Part shown: piece by piece, positions 36,960 to 46,360 of the stretch
Layout of the letters: every line of letters starts with the position of its first letter
How positions within the stretch are numbered: the first letter of the stretch is position 1
Source of the DNA: Gemmatimonas sp.
Lineage (GTDB): Bacteria; Gemmatimonadota; Gemmatimonadetes; Gemmatimonadales; Gemmatimonadaceae
Direction of reading: 5' to 3'
Length of the DNA stretch: 64,000 bases
Assembly: GCA_023910675.1 (NCBI GenBank)
Contig: JAAVWC010000009.1
Coordinates: forward strand, 62,001 to 126,000
The notes under the pieces: model-generated
What the model saw: only the letters and a program-made list of their open reading frames with translations
Databases searched by the model: none
Told to the model about the DNA's origin: nothing
Translations under genes and position numbers: made by a program

Positions 36960-38942
36960 TCAGGCCGCGCGACGCCTCCGGGCGTTAACCGATGCCGCCT
37001 CCGGTTGGCCGGGTTCGAGGTCACGGATTTTGAAGCCTTTCACGGCCGCCGCCAAATGGGCAGACTGTCCCTGGAGCTCTTCTGCGGCGGCCGCCGATTC
37101 CTCGGCATTTGCGGCCACCTGCTGCGTGACGTCGCCCATGACCGCGAAACCCTGGCCAATTTCCTTGAGGCCAAGGGCTTGCTGTTCCGTGCCGGTCACG
37201 ATCTCCTCGATCACGAGCGCGACATGCTCAACATGCTGGCGCGCGGCATCGAGCTGCTCACGAACGGCCTGCTCCCGCGCCACACCGCCGTCCACGTTTT
37301 GAATCTCTTCGTCGATGAGGGCGGCCGTCTGCTTGGCGGCTTCCGCCGAACGAATGGCCAACGCGCGCACTTCCTCGGCCACCACCGCAAAGCCGCGACC
37401 GGCATCGCCAGCGCGCGCCGCTTCGACGGCAGCGTTGAGGGCGAGCAGATTGGTCTGAAATGCGATCTCGTCGATCGTTTTCACGATCCGCTGCGTCGCG
37501 TCGGCTGACTGCTTGATGCGCTGCATGTCGGCCTGCAGGGCGAGCATGGCGTCCGAGCCACGCTTCACGCTCCGCGACGCGTTTGTCGCGCTGACGCGCA
37601 CCTCGGTCGCCTGCCCGGCGGCCACGGTGGCGAGTGAGCTCAGTTCAGAGAGGGATGCGGCGATCTCCTCGGCGCTTGCCGCTTGCGTAGAGGCCCCCTG
37701 CGCCAGCTGCTGGCCTCCCTCACTCAATTGCGACGAGGCATCATCCACCTGATAGGCGGCGGCGCGCACTTGCCCGAGCGTTTGCGACAGTGAGTCAATC
37801 GCGCTGTTGAGCGCGCCCTGCACACGAGCGAACTCGCCATGGAAGTCCCCTTCCATGCGGGCTTCGAGATTGCGATCGGCGATCTGTTCCAGCACCCGTC
37901 GCGCTTCGGCGAGTGGGGTCGCTGCCGCACTCATCACCCCTTCGACGCCGCGCAGTACGTCGGTGTAGCGCCCCTCGATCGTTCCGAGCTGCGCCTGCAC
38001 ATCGAACTCACCGGCCCGCGCCGAGGTGGCCAGTCGGTCGATTTCCTGGACCGCATAGCCCACCGCGTTCTGCGCTCGGTCGCACGCATCGAGCGAACGC
38101 GCGCACTCGATGGCCATGGCGTCGACGGCCAGCGCCACGACGCCGAGTTCATCACCACTGGTATCGTGCAACGCCTCCGGTGTATACGGCGCGACAGCCA
38201 CGGGCTCTCCGCGAGCCAGTGAAGTCAGCGCCGTGGAGACTGCCCGCATGCCGCGCTCCTGCAGTGCCTGAATGTGCGCCGAGATGTTCGTCAGCCTCGT
38301 GCCAATGGACGCGGCCAGGCGCCATGCGTACCACAGCCCCGCGACAAAGAAGACCGCGAAGATGCCCCAGATGAACCACATGGCGCGCGTGAACTGCGTC
38401 GCGGTGGCCGTCTTGACGTCGGCGCTCGTGCTTTGAATGCGATCGCCAAACGCTTCCATACCGTCTTCGACTTCGGCGAAGCTCACGAGGAACTTCTGAT
38501 AGAGTTCGGCCGACTGCGCGGGGTTGACGAGGGCGACCCCCTGCACGGCGGCGGCAGCCGCCGCGTATCCCGATACGCTTTTCCGGAGCGCGGGCATGTG
38601 TTGGGCCATGGGCGTGTGCGCCAGCAGTGTATCGGCGGCATACAGCGATGCCATGAAGCGGGCGGCGTGCTCTTCGAGCGCTTGGCGCGAGTCGCGCACC
38701 CCGGCACTGTCACCGCGCTGGGCCGAGAAGAGCGCCTCGAGGACATCGGCGCGCATCGCGTCGTGCATCATGTCGCTATCCATCTGGTAGCGCTGCGCCG
38801 TATTGTTGGCCACCAGCGCCGTGGTAGAAGCACGCGCGAGACGGAGCGCCGCCTGCCCGGCCACTGCCACCGCGAGAATACCCGCCGCGCCGAGTAGTGC
38901 AACGGCGCGCAAGCGCGCCCGAACAGACCGTAGAGCTAACAT
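36960..38942 (-). CDS. Methyl-accepting chemotaxis protein
   Basis: The product has 660 residues from ATG 38942 (nine residues shorter than the longest frame). Membrane segment one is about 14-36 ([20 protein letters not shown]), followed by a helical ligand domain of about 150 residues of the four-helix type. Membrane segment two is [20 protein letters not shown], followed by HAMP-like helices. The signalling tip [20 protein letters not shown] with [20 protein letters not shown] is intact. Glu/Gln methylation sites are likely but not pinned. No che operon is adjacent; the CheB-CheR fusion about 5 kb away is a candidate for receptor methylation. Confidence 0.92.
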   Translation of the reverse strand: MLALRSVRARLRAVALLGAAGILAVAVAGQAALRLARASTTALVANNTAQRYQMDSDMMHDAMRADVLEALFSAQRGDSAGVRDSRQALEEHAARFMASLYAADTLLAHTPMAQHMPALRKSVSGYAAAAAAVQGVALVNPAQSAELYQKFLVSFAEVEDGMEAFGDRIQSTSADVKTATATQFTRAMWFIWGIFAVFFVAGLWYAWRLAASIGTRLTNISAHIQALQERGMRAVSTALTSLARGEPVAVAPYTPEALHDTSGDELGVVALAVDAMAIECARSLDACDRAQNAVGYAVQEIDRLATSARAGEFDVQAQLGTIEGRYTDVLRGVEGVMSAAATPLAEARRVLEQIADRNLEARMEGDFHGEFARVQGALNSAIDSLSQTLGQVRAAAYQVDDASSQLSEGGQQLAQGASTQAASAEEIAASLSELSSLATVAAGQATEVRVSATNASRSVKRGSDAMLALQADMQRIKQSADATQRIVKTIDEIAFQTNLLALNAAVEAARAGDAGRGFAVVAEEVRALAIRSAEAAKQTAALIDEEIQNVDGGVAREQAVREQLDAARQHVEHVALVIEEIVTGTEQQALGLKEIGQGFAVMGDVTQQVAANAEESAAAAEELQGQSAHLAAAVKGFKIRDLEPGQPEAASVNARRRRAA

Positions 38943-39040
38943 TTCAGGGGGCCACACAGAGTTCACCACGCGACATGCGGCTGCGGCGCCGTCATCAGTG
39001 GCGCCCCCCCGCAGGGGGCACGCCGATTCGCACTTCGTAA

Positions 39041-41104
39041 TTATCGGATGGGCCGAACCGGAGCTTGAGGGGCGTTCCGTTTCCAGGCATTGTCGGCCGG
39101 TACCCGGTCGGGGAAGCGACGCTGTGGGTCGAGGGTGATGCCCTCAATCACCCGTCCGCCGAAGACCAACTCGGCCGGGAAGGTGCGGTTGCCGCCAAAC
39201 CACACGTCCACCGGGTACGTCACGCGTGCCGTCGTCGCATCGAGCATCACCGCGTTCTTCATGGGACGGATGGCCGGTCCCTTTTCCGCGAACTTCACGT
39301 CGAGCACGATGGGCGCCGGCATCTGTCCATCCTGCGCGACGACTACCGTGGTCCGGATGCCCTGCGGCTTCACGCTCGCCAACCGGTGGTCCACGCTTTC
39401 GGTGGTGAAGAGCCACGCATTCCAGAACCATCCCAGATCACGGCCCAGCGCCTTGTTCATGAAGAACATGTAGTCCCACGGGGAGGGGTGCTTGAACATC
39501 CAGGCGGTGGCCCACTCGCGATGTGCCCGCTGCACGGCGCTGTCGCCCACGATCCCTCCCAATGCCGAGAGCATGAGCGGCGTCTTGCTGTACGTGGTAA
39601 AGCCGTAGTACTGCGGGCCCGCGTAGTTGGCGTTCCACATCATGGGCGGTTCGGCTTCGCTGCCACTGACGCTGCCGTACCTCTGCCCTTCCCCGTCGAG
39701 CACTGGCGGTTTGCCCGCGGCATCGGCATCGGACAGGATGTTCATGTACTGATTGAATCCTTCGTCCATCCAGCCGTACCACGTTTCGTTGTTGCTCACC
39801 ACCATCGGCCACCACATGTGTCCCGTTTCATGATCGGCGGCGCCCACGTTCGAATTGATCACCATGGGGTACTCCATGCCCGCGCTCGGCCCATCCTGCA
39901 GCGTGAGCTGCGGGAACTGGTAGGGGAACCAGAGCTTGGAGTAGAACTCGAGTGCGTGACGCGTGACCTCACCGGCCTTCGCGAACAGGTTTGCGCGGCC
40001 CGGCAGGTACAGCATGTGAATGGGCACGACGCCCTTGCCGGGGATGGTCGCGCGCGTGGCCTGCCACACGTACTTCTTGGCGGTGGCCCACGCGAAATCG
40101 TTCACCGTGTCGGCGTGAAAGCGCCACACGAGCCGGCCGGTGCTGCTCGTGGCGGTCGCCTGCCCCGGACCGACTTCGTCGGCGCCTACAATGGTGGTGA
40201 CCTCGTTGGTCGTGGCGACCTTCTCCAACTGCGCACGCGCCTTGGCGGTGAGCACGTCGGCAGGGTTCTGCAGCAGTCCGGTGCCGCTCACGATCCAACC
40301 GGCCGGCACATCGATGTTCACATCGAAGGTGCCGAAGTTGTTGTAGAACTCCGAGGGGCCGAGGTAGAGCTCTGAGTCCCAGCCGCGCAGATCGTCGTAC
40401 ACGGCCACCCGGGGATACCACTGCGTAGGCTGAAACAGGGTATCGGCCCAGCGCTGCGTCATGCGGTGCCCGGTGCCCGGACCGCCCGGCAGCTTGTGCG
40501 ACCATTCGATTTCGAGCACGGCCTTGGCGCCCGGCGCAATGGGCGTCCCCAGTCGGACGCGCGCGTTGGTCGAGCGGCCATTGAGCAGGGTATTCTCCGC
40601 CGCGGCGGCCGCGGCGGCCTGCTGCTGGCTTTGAATGGCGCGCGCCCCTTCGGCGCCGGCGACGGTAGCACCAGCCACGTTCACGGACTTGCCATCGACG
40701 GTCATGCGGGAGATGACCATCCCGTCGGTCACCTCGGCGGGGACCCACGGTGCGGAGTGCGGCGCATTGCCCAGAAAGTGATTGGGATCGAGACGCAGGC
40801 CGATGGCTGCAAGCGCGTCGGGGCTGCTGTTGTGCAGCGTGATGCGCGCCTTGCCGGTGAGCCGGGCTGTGGCCGGATCGAGTGCGACATCGATGGCGTA
40901 ATCGGTGCGCAGCTGCCAGTAGCGGGCTCCGGGGCGCCCGGTGGAGTCGCGGGTGCCGGCGGCCATCGCCTTGCGGATGGCATTCGTGATGGGAATGTCA
41001 CGGCGGACGGCGCGGGGCGGGACCGCTTGCGCCGGCAAGGACGCGGGAGAGGCTGCCGAACAGATCGCCACGAGGGTGGCGACAGCGAAAGACGAACGGA
41101 CCAT
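39041..41104 (-). CDS. Exported M1-family zinc aminopeptidase
   Basis: This 687-residue protein has a signal peptide ([20 protein letters not shown]). The M1 features are GMEYPMVI (the GxMEN-like substrate loop) and the zinc motif HETGHMWWP (HExxH form), with the second Glu ligand 18 residues on in DEGFNQYM. The N-terminal beta domain carries [20 protein letters not shown] and a Gln/Ala-rich loop ([15 protein letters not shown]) near residue 160. It removes N-terminal residues from peptides outside the cytoplasm. It is monocistronic, 98 bases downstream of the divergent chemoreceptor start. Confidence 0.9.
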   Translation of the reverse strand: MVRSSFAVATLVAICSAASPASLPAQAVPPRAVRRDIPITNAIRKAMAAGTRDSTGRPGARYWQLRTDYAIDVALDPATARLTGKARITLHNSSPDALAAIGLRLDPNHFLGNAPHSAPWVPAEVTDGMVISRMTVDGKSVNVAGATVAGAEGARAIQSQQQAAAAAAAENTLLNGRSTNARVRLGTPIAPGAKAVLEIEWSHKLPGGPGTGHRMTQRWADTLFQPTQWYPRVAVYDDLRGWDSELYLGPSEFYNNFGTFDVNIDVPAGWIVSGTGLLQNPADVLTAKARAQLEKVATTNEVTTIVGADEVGPGQATATSSTGRLVWRFHADTVNDFAWATAKKYVWQATRATIPGKGVVPIHMLYLPGRANLFAKAGEVTRHALEFYSKLWFPYQFPQLTLQDGPSAGMEYPMVINSNVGAADHETGHMWWPMVVSNNETWYGWMDEGFNQYMNILSDADAAGKPPVLDGEGQRYGSVSGSEAEPPMMWNANYAGPQYYGFTTYSKTPLMLSALGGIVGDSAVQRAHREWATAWMFKHPSPWDYMFFMNKALGRDLGWFWNAWLFTTESVDHRLASVKPQGIRTTVVVAQDGQMPAPIVLDVKFAEKGPAIRPMKNAVMLDATTARVTYPVDVWFGGNRTFPAELVFGGRVIEGITLDPQRRFPDRVPADNAWKRNAPQAPVRPIR

Positions 41105-41191
41105 GGACGCTCGGGGAAAAGGAGACCCCGAACGCTAGCCCCGCACGCCCGCCGCCAGCAACGCCTGCCGCTCCGATGGCAGCACGGGCTT

Positions 41192-41420
41192 CACCACGTG
41201 GTGATCGAAGACGGGGTAGCGTTCACGGCATGGTTCGAGCTGCGGCACCCTGCCCTGTTGTCGCGCCTGGTCTTGCTGACGGGCGACACGGTCAACGACA
41301 CCGTCACGGCTGTGGCGGCACGCACGGGGGGCAGCTCATGGCGAAACCGTTCCAGCAGCACGACGTGGACGCGATGCGGGTGAAACTCACGAGCGTGAGC
41401 GCGACACCGGTGGGTGATTC
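41192..41420 (+). pseudogene. Fragment of a response-regulator receiver domain
   Basis: One frame reads WFELRHPALLSRLVLLTGDT then VNDTVTAVAARTGG. The next usable frame reads QLMAKPFQQHDVDAMRVKL, which matches the last third of a receiver domain with the strand-4 T-G-D segment and the Lys-Pro of strand 5. The frames meet at a run of six G near 41332. The N-terminal two thirds, including the phospho-acceptor Asp, are missing and no start is seen. This is a leftover of a hybrid kinase or regulator in the gap 41105-41449. Confidence 0.55.
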
Positions 41421-41449
41421 CGCGCAGTCGGGGCGGAACTCGACGTACG

Positions 41450-42184
41450 TCAGCCCATCGTCGTGGCGGTACGCAGCGCGTCGACGATACGCGACGCCGT
41501 GATGCGCTGATGCGATGCGTGCCAGACAACCTGTCCGTTGCGGACCACCAGCGCCTGCGGTGACTCGTGTTGCACGCGCAGCAGCTCAGCGAGGGCGGTT
41601 GACAGCGGGCGCTCATTCTGCACGATGAGCAGCCGGGTTTCTGCGCGGGGGTTCTCGCGTACGAACGCATCGTACTCGCGCTTGACGCCGATGGAGATGG
41701 AGCAGGTGGCGCTGTGCTTGAAGATCACGACCGGTGTATCGCGGTCGACGAGGTCACGGGCGTCGCGCATGGCGGGCGAATCGGCCGTGGGCGCCGCGAC
41801 TTTCGGTGTCGAGCTGGCAATGGGCGTTGCGGCGATGCCGGCCTGTTGGGCAGACAGTCTCGCCTCGAGCATGGTGGTGTACGTGGAGAGCGCTTGCGCC
41901 CCCGACTGCCGACCAATGAGGGCGCCCTGATCGAAGAGGAGTACGGTGGGAAGCGCCCGCACGTCATATTTCGTGACCGTCTCCAGATTGCTGTCGGCGT
42001 CCAACGTGAGCACCGTCACCCGATCGCGATAGTTTTGGGCGAGCCGGGTCATCACCGGTTTGAGGGTCACGCAGGGCTGGCACCAGGATGCCCACACGTC
42101 GACCAACACCGGCACCGGTGACTGAAGGACGCGCGACGTGAATTCGGCGTCGGTGACGGCTGCGGGAAAGACAGAATCGCTCAT
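41450..42184 (-). CDS. Thioredoxin fused to YtxJ-like monothiol domain
   Basis: The product has 244 residues. An N-terminal thioredoxin domain (about 1-112) has the active site WASWCQPC (CQPC in place of CGPC) and the cis-Pro region RALPTVLLF. After a 25-residue Ala/Ser/Thr-rich linker there is a domain like Bacillus YtxJ/bacilliredoxin-type proteins: TPVVIFKHSATCSISIGVKR (single Cys), then VQHESPQALVVRNGQVVWHA and SHQRITASRI. YtxJ is linked to bacillithiol redox control. The fusion suggests the thioredoxin part resolves mixed disulfides on the second domain. The start is 12 bases from the divergent exonuclease gene. Confidence 0.83.
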   Translation of the reverse strand: MSDSVFPAAVTDAEFTSRVLQSPVPVLVDVWASWCQPCVTLKPVMTRLAQNYRDRVTVLTLDADSNLETVTKYDVRALPTVLLFDQGALIGRQSGAQALSTYTTMLEARLSAQQAGIAATPIASSTPKVAAPTADSPAMRDARDLVDRDTPVVIFKHSATCSISIGVKREYDAFVRENPRAETRLLIVQNERPLSTALAELLRVQHESPQALVVRNGQVVWHASHQRITASRIVDALRTATTMG

Positions 42185-42196
42185 ACCCGGAAGATA

Positions 42197-43108
42197 ATGG
42201 ACCAGACCACGCGACACGATATGGACGACATGATCCAGACCCTCGAAGCCACCGGCGATTACCGCGTGCTTCGGCGATTCGAGGCGCGCGATCGGTACGC
42301 CCCCGCGGCGCCGGGCATCGACGTGCGGCGTGGGCTCATCCTCGATGTCGAGACGACCGGGCTCGATACCACCAACGATCACATCATCGAGCTCGGCTTG
42401 GTGGCCTTCGAGTTCGACGGCGGCGGCATCGTCTACGGTGTGGACCGCAAGCGGGAATGGTTCAACGACCCCGGCATTCCCATTCCCGACGTCGCGTCGG
42501 AGATCACGGGCATTACCGACGACATGGTTCGTGGCCAGCACATCGACGACGACGCGGTGCTCGCGGAGATTGCCCGCGCCCACCTGATCATCGCCCACAA
42601 CGCGAGCTTCGACCGTCGCATGCTCGAACGGCGGTATCCTGCGCTCACCCAGAAGCATTGGGGCTGTTCGCTGAACGATGTCCCGTGGGCGCGCTTCGGG
42701 TGTCGCGGCGCCAAGCTCGACTATCTGCTTTTTCAGCTGTGTGGCGCATTTCACACGGGCCATCGGGCAGGCGACGATTGTCTTGCCACGTTGCACGTGC
42801 TGGCGACACCGCGTGACGGTGACGTGTCGCCACTCACCCTCCTGCTGGAGAACGCCCGCAAGACGACCGCACGATTGTCGGCGATCGGTACACCGATCGA
42901 AACCAAAGAGGTGCTGAAGGCGCGTGGCTACCGCTGGTTCAACGGCAACAGCACGCGCCCCAAGACGTGGTTTCGCGATGTGCCGGAAAGTGAGCTCGAG
43001 GCCGAACAGGCGTGGCTGCGCGAACACGCCTATGGCGGGTTGGCCAACCCGCCGTGGCGCATTGACCGGTTTACGGCGAAGGAGCGGTATTCGGAGCGGG
43101 TGCTCTAA
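42197..43108 (+). CDS. DnaQ-like 3'-5' exonuclease
   Basis: This 303-residue protein has the DEDDh exonuclease motifs: ExoI DVETTGLDTTND, ExoII HNASFDRRML, and ExoIII GHRAGDDCLATL with His and Asp. The C-terminal 90 residues (ETKEVLKARGYRWFNGNSTR, PKTWFRDVPESELEAEQAWL) form an added domain seen in stand-alone DnaQ-like proteins. It degrades single-stranded DNA or RNA 3' ends; the role could be repair or RNA turnover. Its start is 12 bases from the divergent thioredoxin fusion gene, and its end abuts inverted-repeat copy 2. Confidence 0.88.
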   Translation: MDQTTRHDMDDMIQTLEATGDYRVLRRFEARDRYAPAAPGIDVRRGLILDVETTGLDTTNDHIIELGLVAFEFDGGGIVYGVDRKREWFNDPGIPIPDVASEITGITDDMVRGQHIDDDAVLAEIARAHLIIAHNASFDRRMLERRYPALTQKHWGCSLNDVPWARFGCRGAKLDYLLFQLCGAFHTGHRAGDDCLATLHVLATPRDGDVSPLTLLLENARKTTARLSAIGTPIETKEVLKARGYRWFNGNSTRPKTWFRDVPESELEAEQAWLREHAYGGLANPPWRIDRFTAKERYSERVL

Positions 43109-43349
43109 CTGCGGAGTACAGCAGGTGGGGTTTGGTCCGGCGGTTTACTGGTTACGGCACGAGCCCTCAGGGGAAAGAACGTACGAGCACCGGAGGAAAC
43201 ACGGGGTGGTCCACCGGGAACCGCAGTTGCGATTGTGGTGGACGGCACCGCACTCTCCCCTATGTCCTTGCGTTCTTTCCCCTGAGGGCTCGTGCCGTAA
43301 CCAGTAAACCGCCGGACCAGCCGCCGTTATTCACCGCCGTACACAAGCG
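43109..43349. repeat. Long imperfect inverted repeat, copy 2
   Basis: The core is 43132-43321, arms TTGGTCCGGCGGTTTACTGG / CCAGTAAACCGCCGGACCAG, with inner arms ACGGCACGAGCCCTCAGGGG / CCCCTGAGGGCTCGTGCCGT matching perfectly. The middle (GAGCACCGGAGGAAACACGG against its partner) pairs less well than in the other copies. The element fills the gap between the exonuclease stop and the convergent MFS gene stop. The end equivalent to the sppA side of copy 1 (GTACGGCGGTGAATAACGGC on the minus strand) lies on the right, so it is inverted relative to copy 1. Confidence 0.85.
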
Positions 43350-43351
43350 TG

Positions 43352-44758
43352 CTACGCCGTTCGTCTGGCTCGCAAGCGTACACTGAACACCATCATCGTC
43401 ACCATCACACCGACCGCGGTGAGATACGCGGTTTGCAATCCGACCAGTCCGCCTCCGGCCGCGTCGGCGAGCGCGCTGAGCACGGCCACCACCATGAGGT
43501 TGCCGATGGCAATGCCGATGTTCACGAGCGCCTGCGCCGCACTGCGCTGCTGCGCGCTCACTTCATCGAGCACGACGGTGCGCAGCGTGCCGCCCACCAC
43601 AATTCCCACGCCGGCCCCGATGAACAGCGTGGCCACCATGAACGCCCAGTAGTGGTGCGCGAGTAGTCCCACGAGCAGAGACCCGATGCCGAGGGTGCCG
43701 AAGCCCCAGAGCATAACCGCTCGCGGCCCCAGCGTGTTTTGCAGTCGCCCGAACAGTGCCGATGCCACCGACGAACAGAGTACCAGCGGCAGCAGCATGA
43801 GCCCGGCCTTGCTGGCCGGTGTCTGAAAGGCGGCCACGGCCACCGACGAAATGAAGATCACACTGCCCATCCCGAAGCCGGCGCCCGTACACAGCACCCA
43901 CGTGGTGCGCAGCTGCTGCGTGCCGAAAAGCGTGAGCGGTACGATGGGCAAGGCCGCGCGGCGCTCGACCCACATGAGCGAAGGGACGGCGAGGACGGCG
44001 GTGACGAGCAGCGCCGGCCAAACCGTAAGGCCCGTAAGCGTATCGACCGCGCGATTGATCCCCAGCGTGAGACTGGCCAGCATGATGGCAAGGACCGTGA
44101 TCCCGGCGTAGTCGAACGGCGGCGACGCATCGGGCCTGCTGACGCGTGGCAGTGACCGATACCCCATGGCGAAGACAATCGCCGCAAAGGGCAGATTGAT
44201 AAGAAAGATCCAGCGCCAGCTGGCGACGACGAGAATCGCCGACGCGAGAATGGGCCCGAACAGAAATGCCATGCCGAAGGTGGCGCCGATGAGGCCGAGA
44301 ATCTTCCCGCGTTGCTCCGGCGGGAAGGTATCGCCAACCACGGAGCTCGCGGTGGGCGTAATGCCACCGGCACTCAACCCCTGAATGGCACGCCCCAGCA
44401 GCAGCACGTCGAAGGTGCTCGACTGCGCGATGATCAGCGAGCCGATGGCAAAACCGGCAATATCCATGAGGTAGATGGTGCGCCGGCCAAAGCGATCGCT
44501 GAGCGCCGCCATCAGCGCCGTACTCGTCATCGAGCAGAGACTGAACACGATGGTGACGAGTCCGACTTGCCGGTTGTCCACGCCGAACGCGGTCCGCAGC
44601 GCCGGGATGGCGGGGGCAATGACGGCCGCATCGAGCGCCGCCATAAAGACCCCGGCAAAGAGCACGGTGAGCAGCCGCTGGCGTGCGGCGGCGTCTTCGG
44701 GAGAGAGCGTGGGTGGAGGCGACGGCGACGACGCCGTTGGGACAGCAATGACGGTCAT
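43352..44758 (-). CDS. MFS transporter, drug/proton antiporter type
   Basis: The product has 468 residues from ATG 44758 (MTVIAVPTASS). About 12-14 hydrophobic segments are visible, with major-facilitator motif A ALSDRFGRRTIYLMD between segments 2 and 3 and motif C-like GATFGMAFLFGPILASAIL in segment 5 (a hallmark of exporters). MAALDAAVIAPAIPAL at segment 1 resembles the DHA2/EmrB group. It probably exports drugs or metabolites. It is monocistronic, convergent with the exonuclease across repeat copy 2, and divergent from the flavoprotein gene, sharing about 160 bases of upstream DNA. Confidence 0.87.
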   Translation of the reverse strand: MTVIAVPTASSPSPPPTLSPEDAAARQRLLTVLFAGVFMAALDAAVIAPAIPALRTAFGVDNRQVGLVTIVFSLCSMTSTALMAALSDRFGRRTIYLMDIAGFAIGSLIIAQSSTFDVLLLGRAIQGLSAGGITPTASSVVGDTFPPEQRGKILGLIGATFGMAFLFGPILASAILVVASWRWIFLINLPFAAIVFAMGYRSLPRVSRPDASPPFDYAGITVLAIMLASLTLGINRAVDTLTGLTVWPALLVTAVLAVPSLMWVERRAALPIVPLTLFGTQQLRTTWVLCTGAGFGMGSVIFISSVAVAAFQTPASKAGLMLLPLVLCSSVASALFGRLQNTLGPRAVMLWGFGTLGIGSLLVGLLAHHYWAFMVATLFIGAGVGIVVGGTLRTVVLDEVSAQQRSAAQALVNIGIAIGNLMVVAVLSALADAAGGGLVGLQTAYLTAVGVMVTMMVFSVRLRARRTA

Positions 44759-44917
44759 GCCGGCAATGTAGCGCGCCGCGCATGACTCGGCCGCCCATTC
44801 CCCGCCGTCTGCCGCCGGGCGATACTTCACCGGTGCGGCGTGGTGCCGTGTGTCGTACCGCGTTGACCGGCCCCGCAACAGGCGGCCGTGCGGCAGGCCT
44901 TTGGGGCAGGTGGAGTG

Positions 44918-46138
44918 ATGCAACGAGTTGTCGTGATCGGTGCGGGCGCGGCGGGAACGATGGCGGCGATCTTCGCCGCGCGCGGTGGAGCAGACACGAT
45001 CCTGATCGAGCGCACCAAGGACGGTGGTCGCAAGATTCTCATCAGCGGCGGCGGACGGTGCAACGTACTTCCGTCGCGCCTCGATGAATCGCGGTACGTG
45101 ACCGACTCGTCGCCAAACACGCTGCGCAAGATTCTCCGTGGGTGGCCGCTGGCCGAACAGATCGCGTTCTTCGAGCAGGAGGTCGGCGTTCCGCTCGAGG
45201 AGGAAGTCGAGAGCGCGAAGCTGTTCCCTGCCTCACACAAGGCGCGCGATGTGCGCGATGGCCTGCTCGACCTGGCGCGTCGGTCCGGTGTGCGCCTGCT
45301 GTTCGATACGAAGGTCACCGGCTTGCAGCGCGATGGCGCGCAGTGGCTGGTCGCGCTGGACAACGATGTGCCGCTGCGCGCGGACTCGGTGATCGTGGCC
45401 ACGGGTGGCCTGTCGGTCCCCAACACCGGCAGCGACGGCACGGGGCTCAACATGCTGGCGGCGATGGGGCACACCATCCACCCCACCTATGCGGCGCTCA
45501 CGCCGGTGTGCGCGGACAACAGCGCGTACGGCGAGCTCTCGGGGATCTCGCTCAAGGTATCGCTGACGGCCACCTCCGAGGCGCGGCGGGCGACGGCCAG
45601 CGGCGGCTTTCTGTTCACACACCGCGGCTACAGTGGGCCGTCGGTGCTCAACGTGTCGCACGTGGCGGTGCGGGCGCGCCACGACGCGGCGAGCGCCGCC
45701 AGCATCTCGGTACAGTGGACCGCTCACGACGAGGCGGCGTGGACGGCGCTGCTGCAGCCGCACGGCTCACGTCAAGTGTCGAGTGTGGTGCGGCACGAGT
45801 TGCCCGATCGGTTGGCCGATGTGCTCATGGCGCAGGCCAACGTGGAGCCGACGCGCAAACTGGCCGAGCTGACGCGCGACGAACGGCGCCGCCTGATCGA
45901 CACGCTGGTGCGCGGGCCGCTCCCATGGAACGGCGACGAAGGCTACAAGAAAGCCGAAGTCATGGGCGGCGGTGTACGCCTGTCGGACATCGATCCGCGC
46001 ACGATGGAAAGCCGCCTGCACAAAGGCCTGTACCTGTGTGGCGAAGTGCTCGACGCGTTCGGCCCGATTGGCGGCTACAACTTTTTTTGGGCGTGGGTAA
46101 CCGGGCGGGCGGCGGGACAGGCGGTCGCGGCGGGTTGA
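44918..46138 (+). CDS. HI0933/BaiN-family FAD-dependent oxidoreductase
   Basis: The product has 406 residues from ATG 44918. It has a two-dinucleotide-binding flavoprotein fold: N-terminal GxGxxG FAD motif VVVIGAGAAGTMAAIFAARG, ILISGGGRCNVLPSRLDESR (hallmark GGGRCN), ATGGLSVPNTGSDGTG, and the C-terminal MGGGVRLSDIDPRTMESRLH ... GYNFFWAWVTGRAAG. Members were once called aminoacetone oxidase family; some reduce bile-acid intermediates or menaquinone-like compounds, so the substrate here is unknown. The stop codon is followed at once by inverted-repeat copy 3. Confidence 0.88.
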   Translation: MQRVVVIGAGAAGTMAAIFAARGGADTILIERTKDGGRKILISGGGRCNVLPSRLDESRYVTDSSPNTLRKILRGWPLAEQIAFFEQEVGVPLEEEVESAKLFPASHKARDVRDGLLDLARRSGVRLLFDTKVTGLQRDGAQWLVALDNDVPLRADSVIVATGGLSVPNTGSDGTGLNMLAAMGHTIHPTYAALTPVCADNSAYGELSGISLKVSLTATSEARRATASGGFLFTHRGYSGPSVLNVSHVAVRARHDAASAASISVQWTAHDEAAWTALLQPHGSRQVSSVVRHELPDRLADVLMAQANVEPTRKLAELTRDERRRLIDTLVRGPLPWNGDEGYKKAEVMGGGVRLSDIDPRTMESRLHKGLYLCGEVLDAFGPIGGYNFFWAWVTGRAAGQAVAAG

Positions 46139-46360
46139 CCGCGGAGGTTTGGTCCGGTGACTTACTGGCTACGGCACTAGCCCTCAGGAGAAAGAACGCA
46201 AGAGCACAGGAGGAAGCGCGGTGCCGTCCACCCCGACCGCAACCGCGGTTCCCAGTGTACCAAACCGCGCCCTTCCCTGTGCTCTTGCGTTCTTTTTCCT
46301 GAGGGCTCGATCCGTAAGCGGTGAACCGCCGGACCAGCCCCCGTAGTCAACCGCCGTTAC
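46139..46360. repeat. Long imperfect inverted repeat, copy 3
   Basis: The core is 46149-46338. The left arm GCCCTCAGGAGAAAGAACGC then AAGAGCACAGG pairs with the right arm CCTGTGCTCTTGCGTTCTTT then TTCCTGAGGGC. The right end carries GTAACGGCGGTTGA (minus strand, 46347-46360), the same sequence as at copy 1, and here it supplies the TAA stop of the M16-like gene. Where copy 1 reads GTAAGGAAAAA this copy reads GCAAGAGCACA, and in each copy both arms changed together. Confidence 0.85.

Noticed and set aside
41191-41670. Minus-strand frame of 159 codons over the thioredoxin gene end
   Set aside because: Out of frame with the thioredoxin-YtxJ gene and Arg/Ser/Cys-rich; the receiver fragment on the plus strand explains the gap better.
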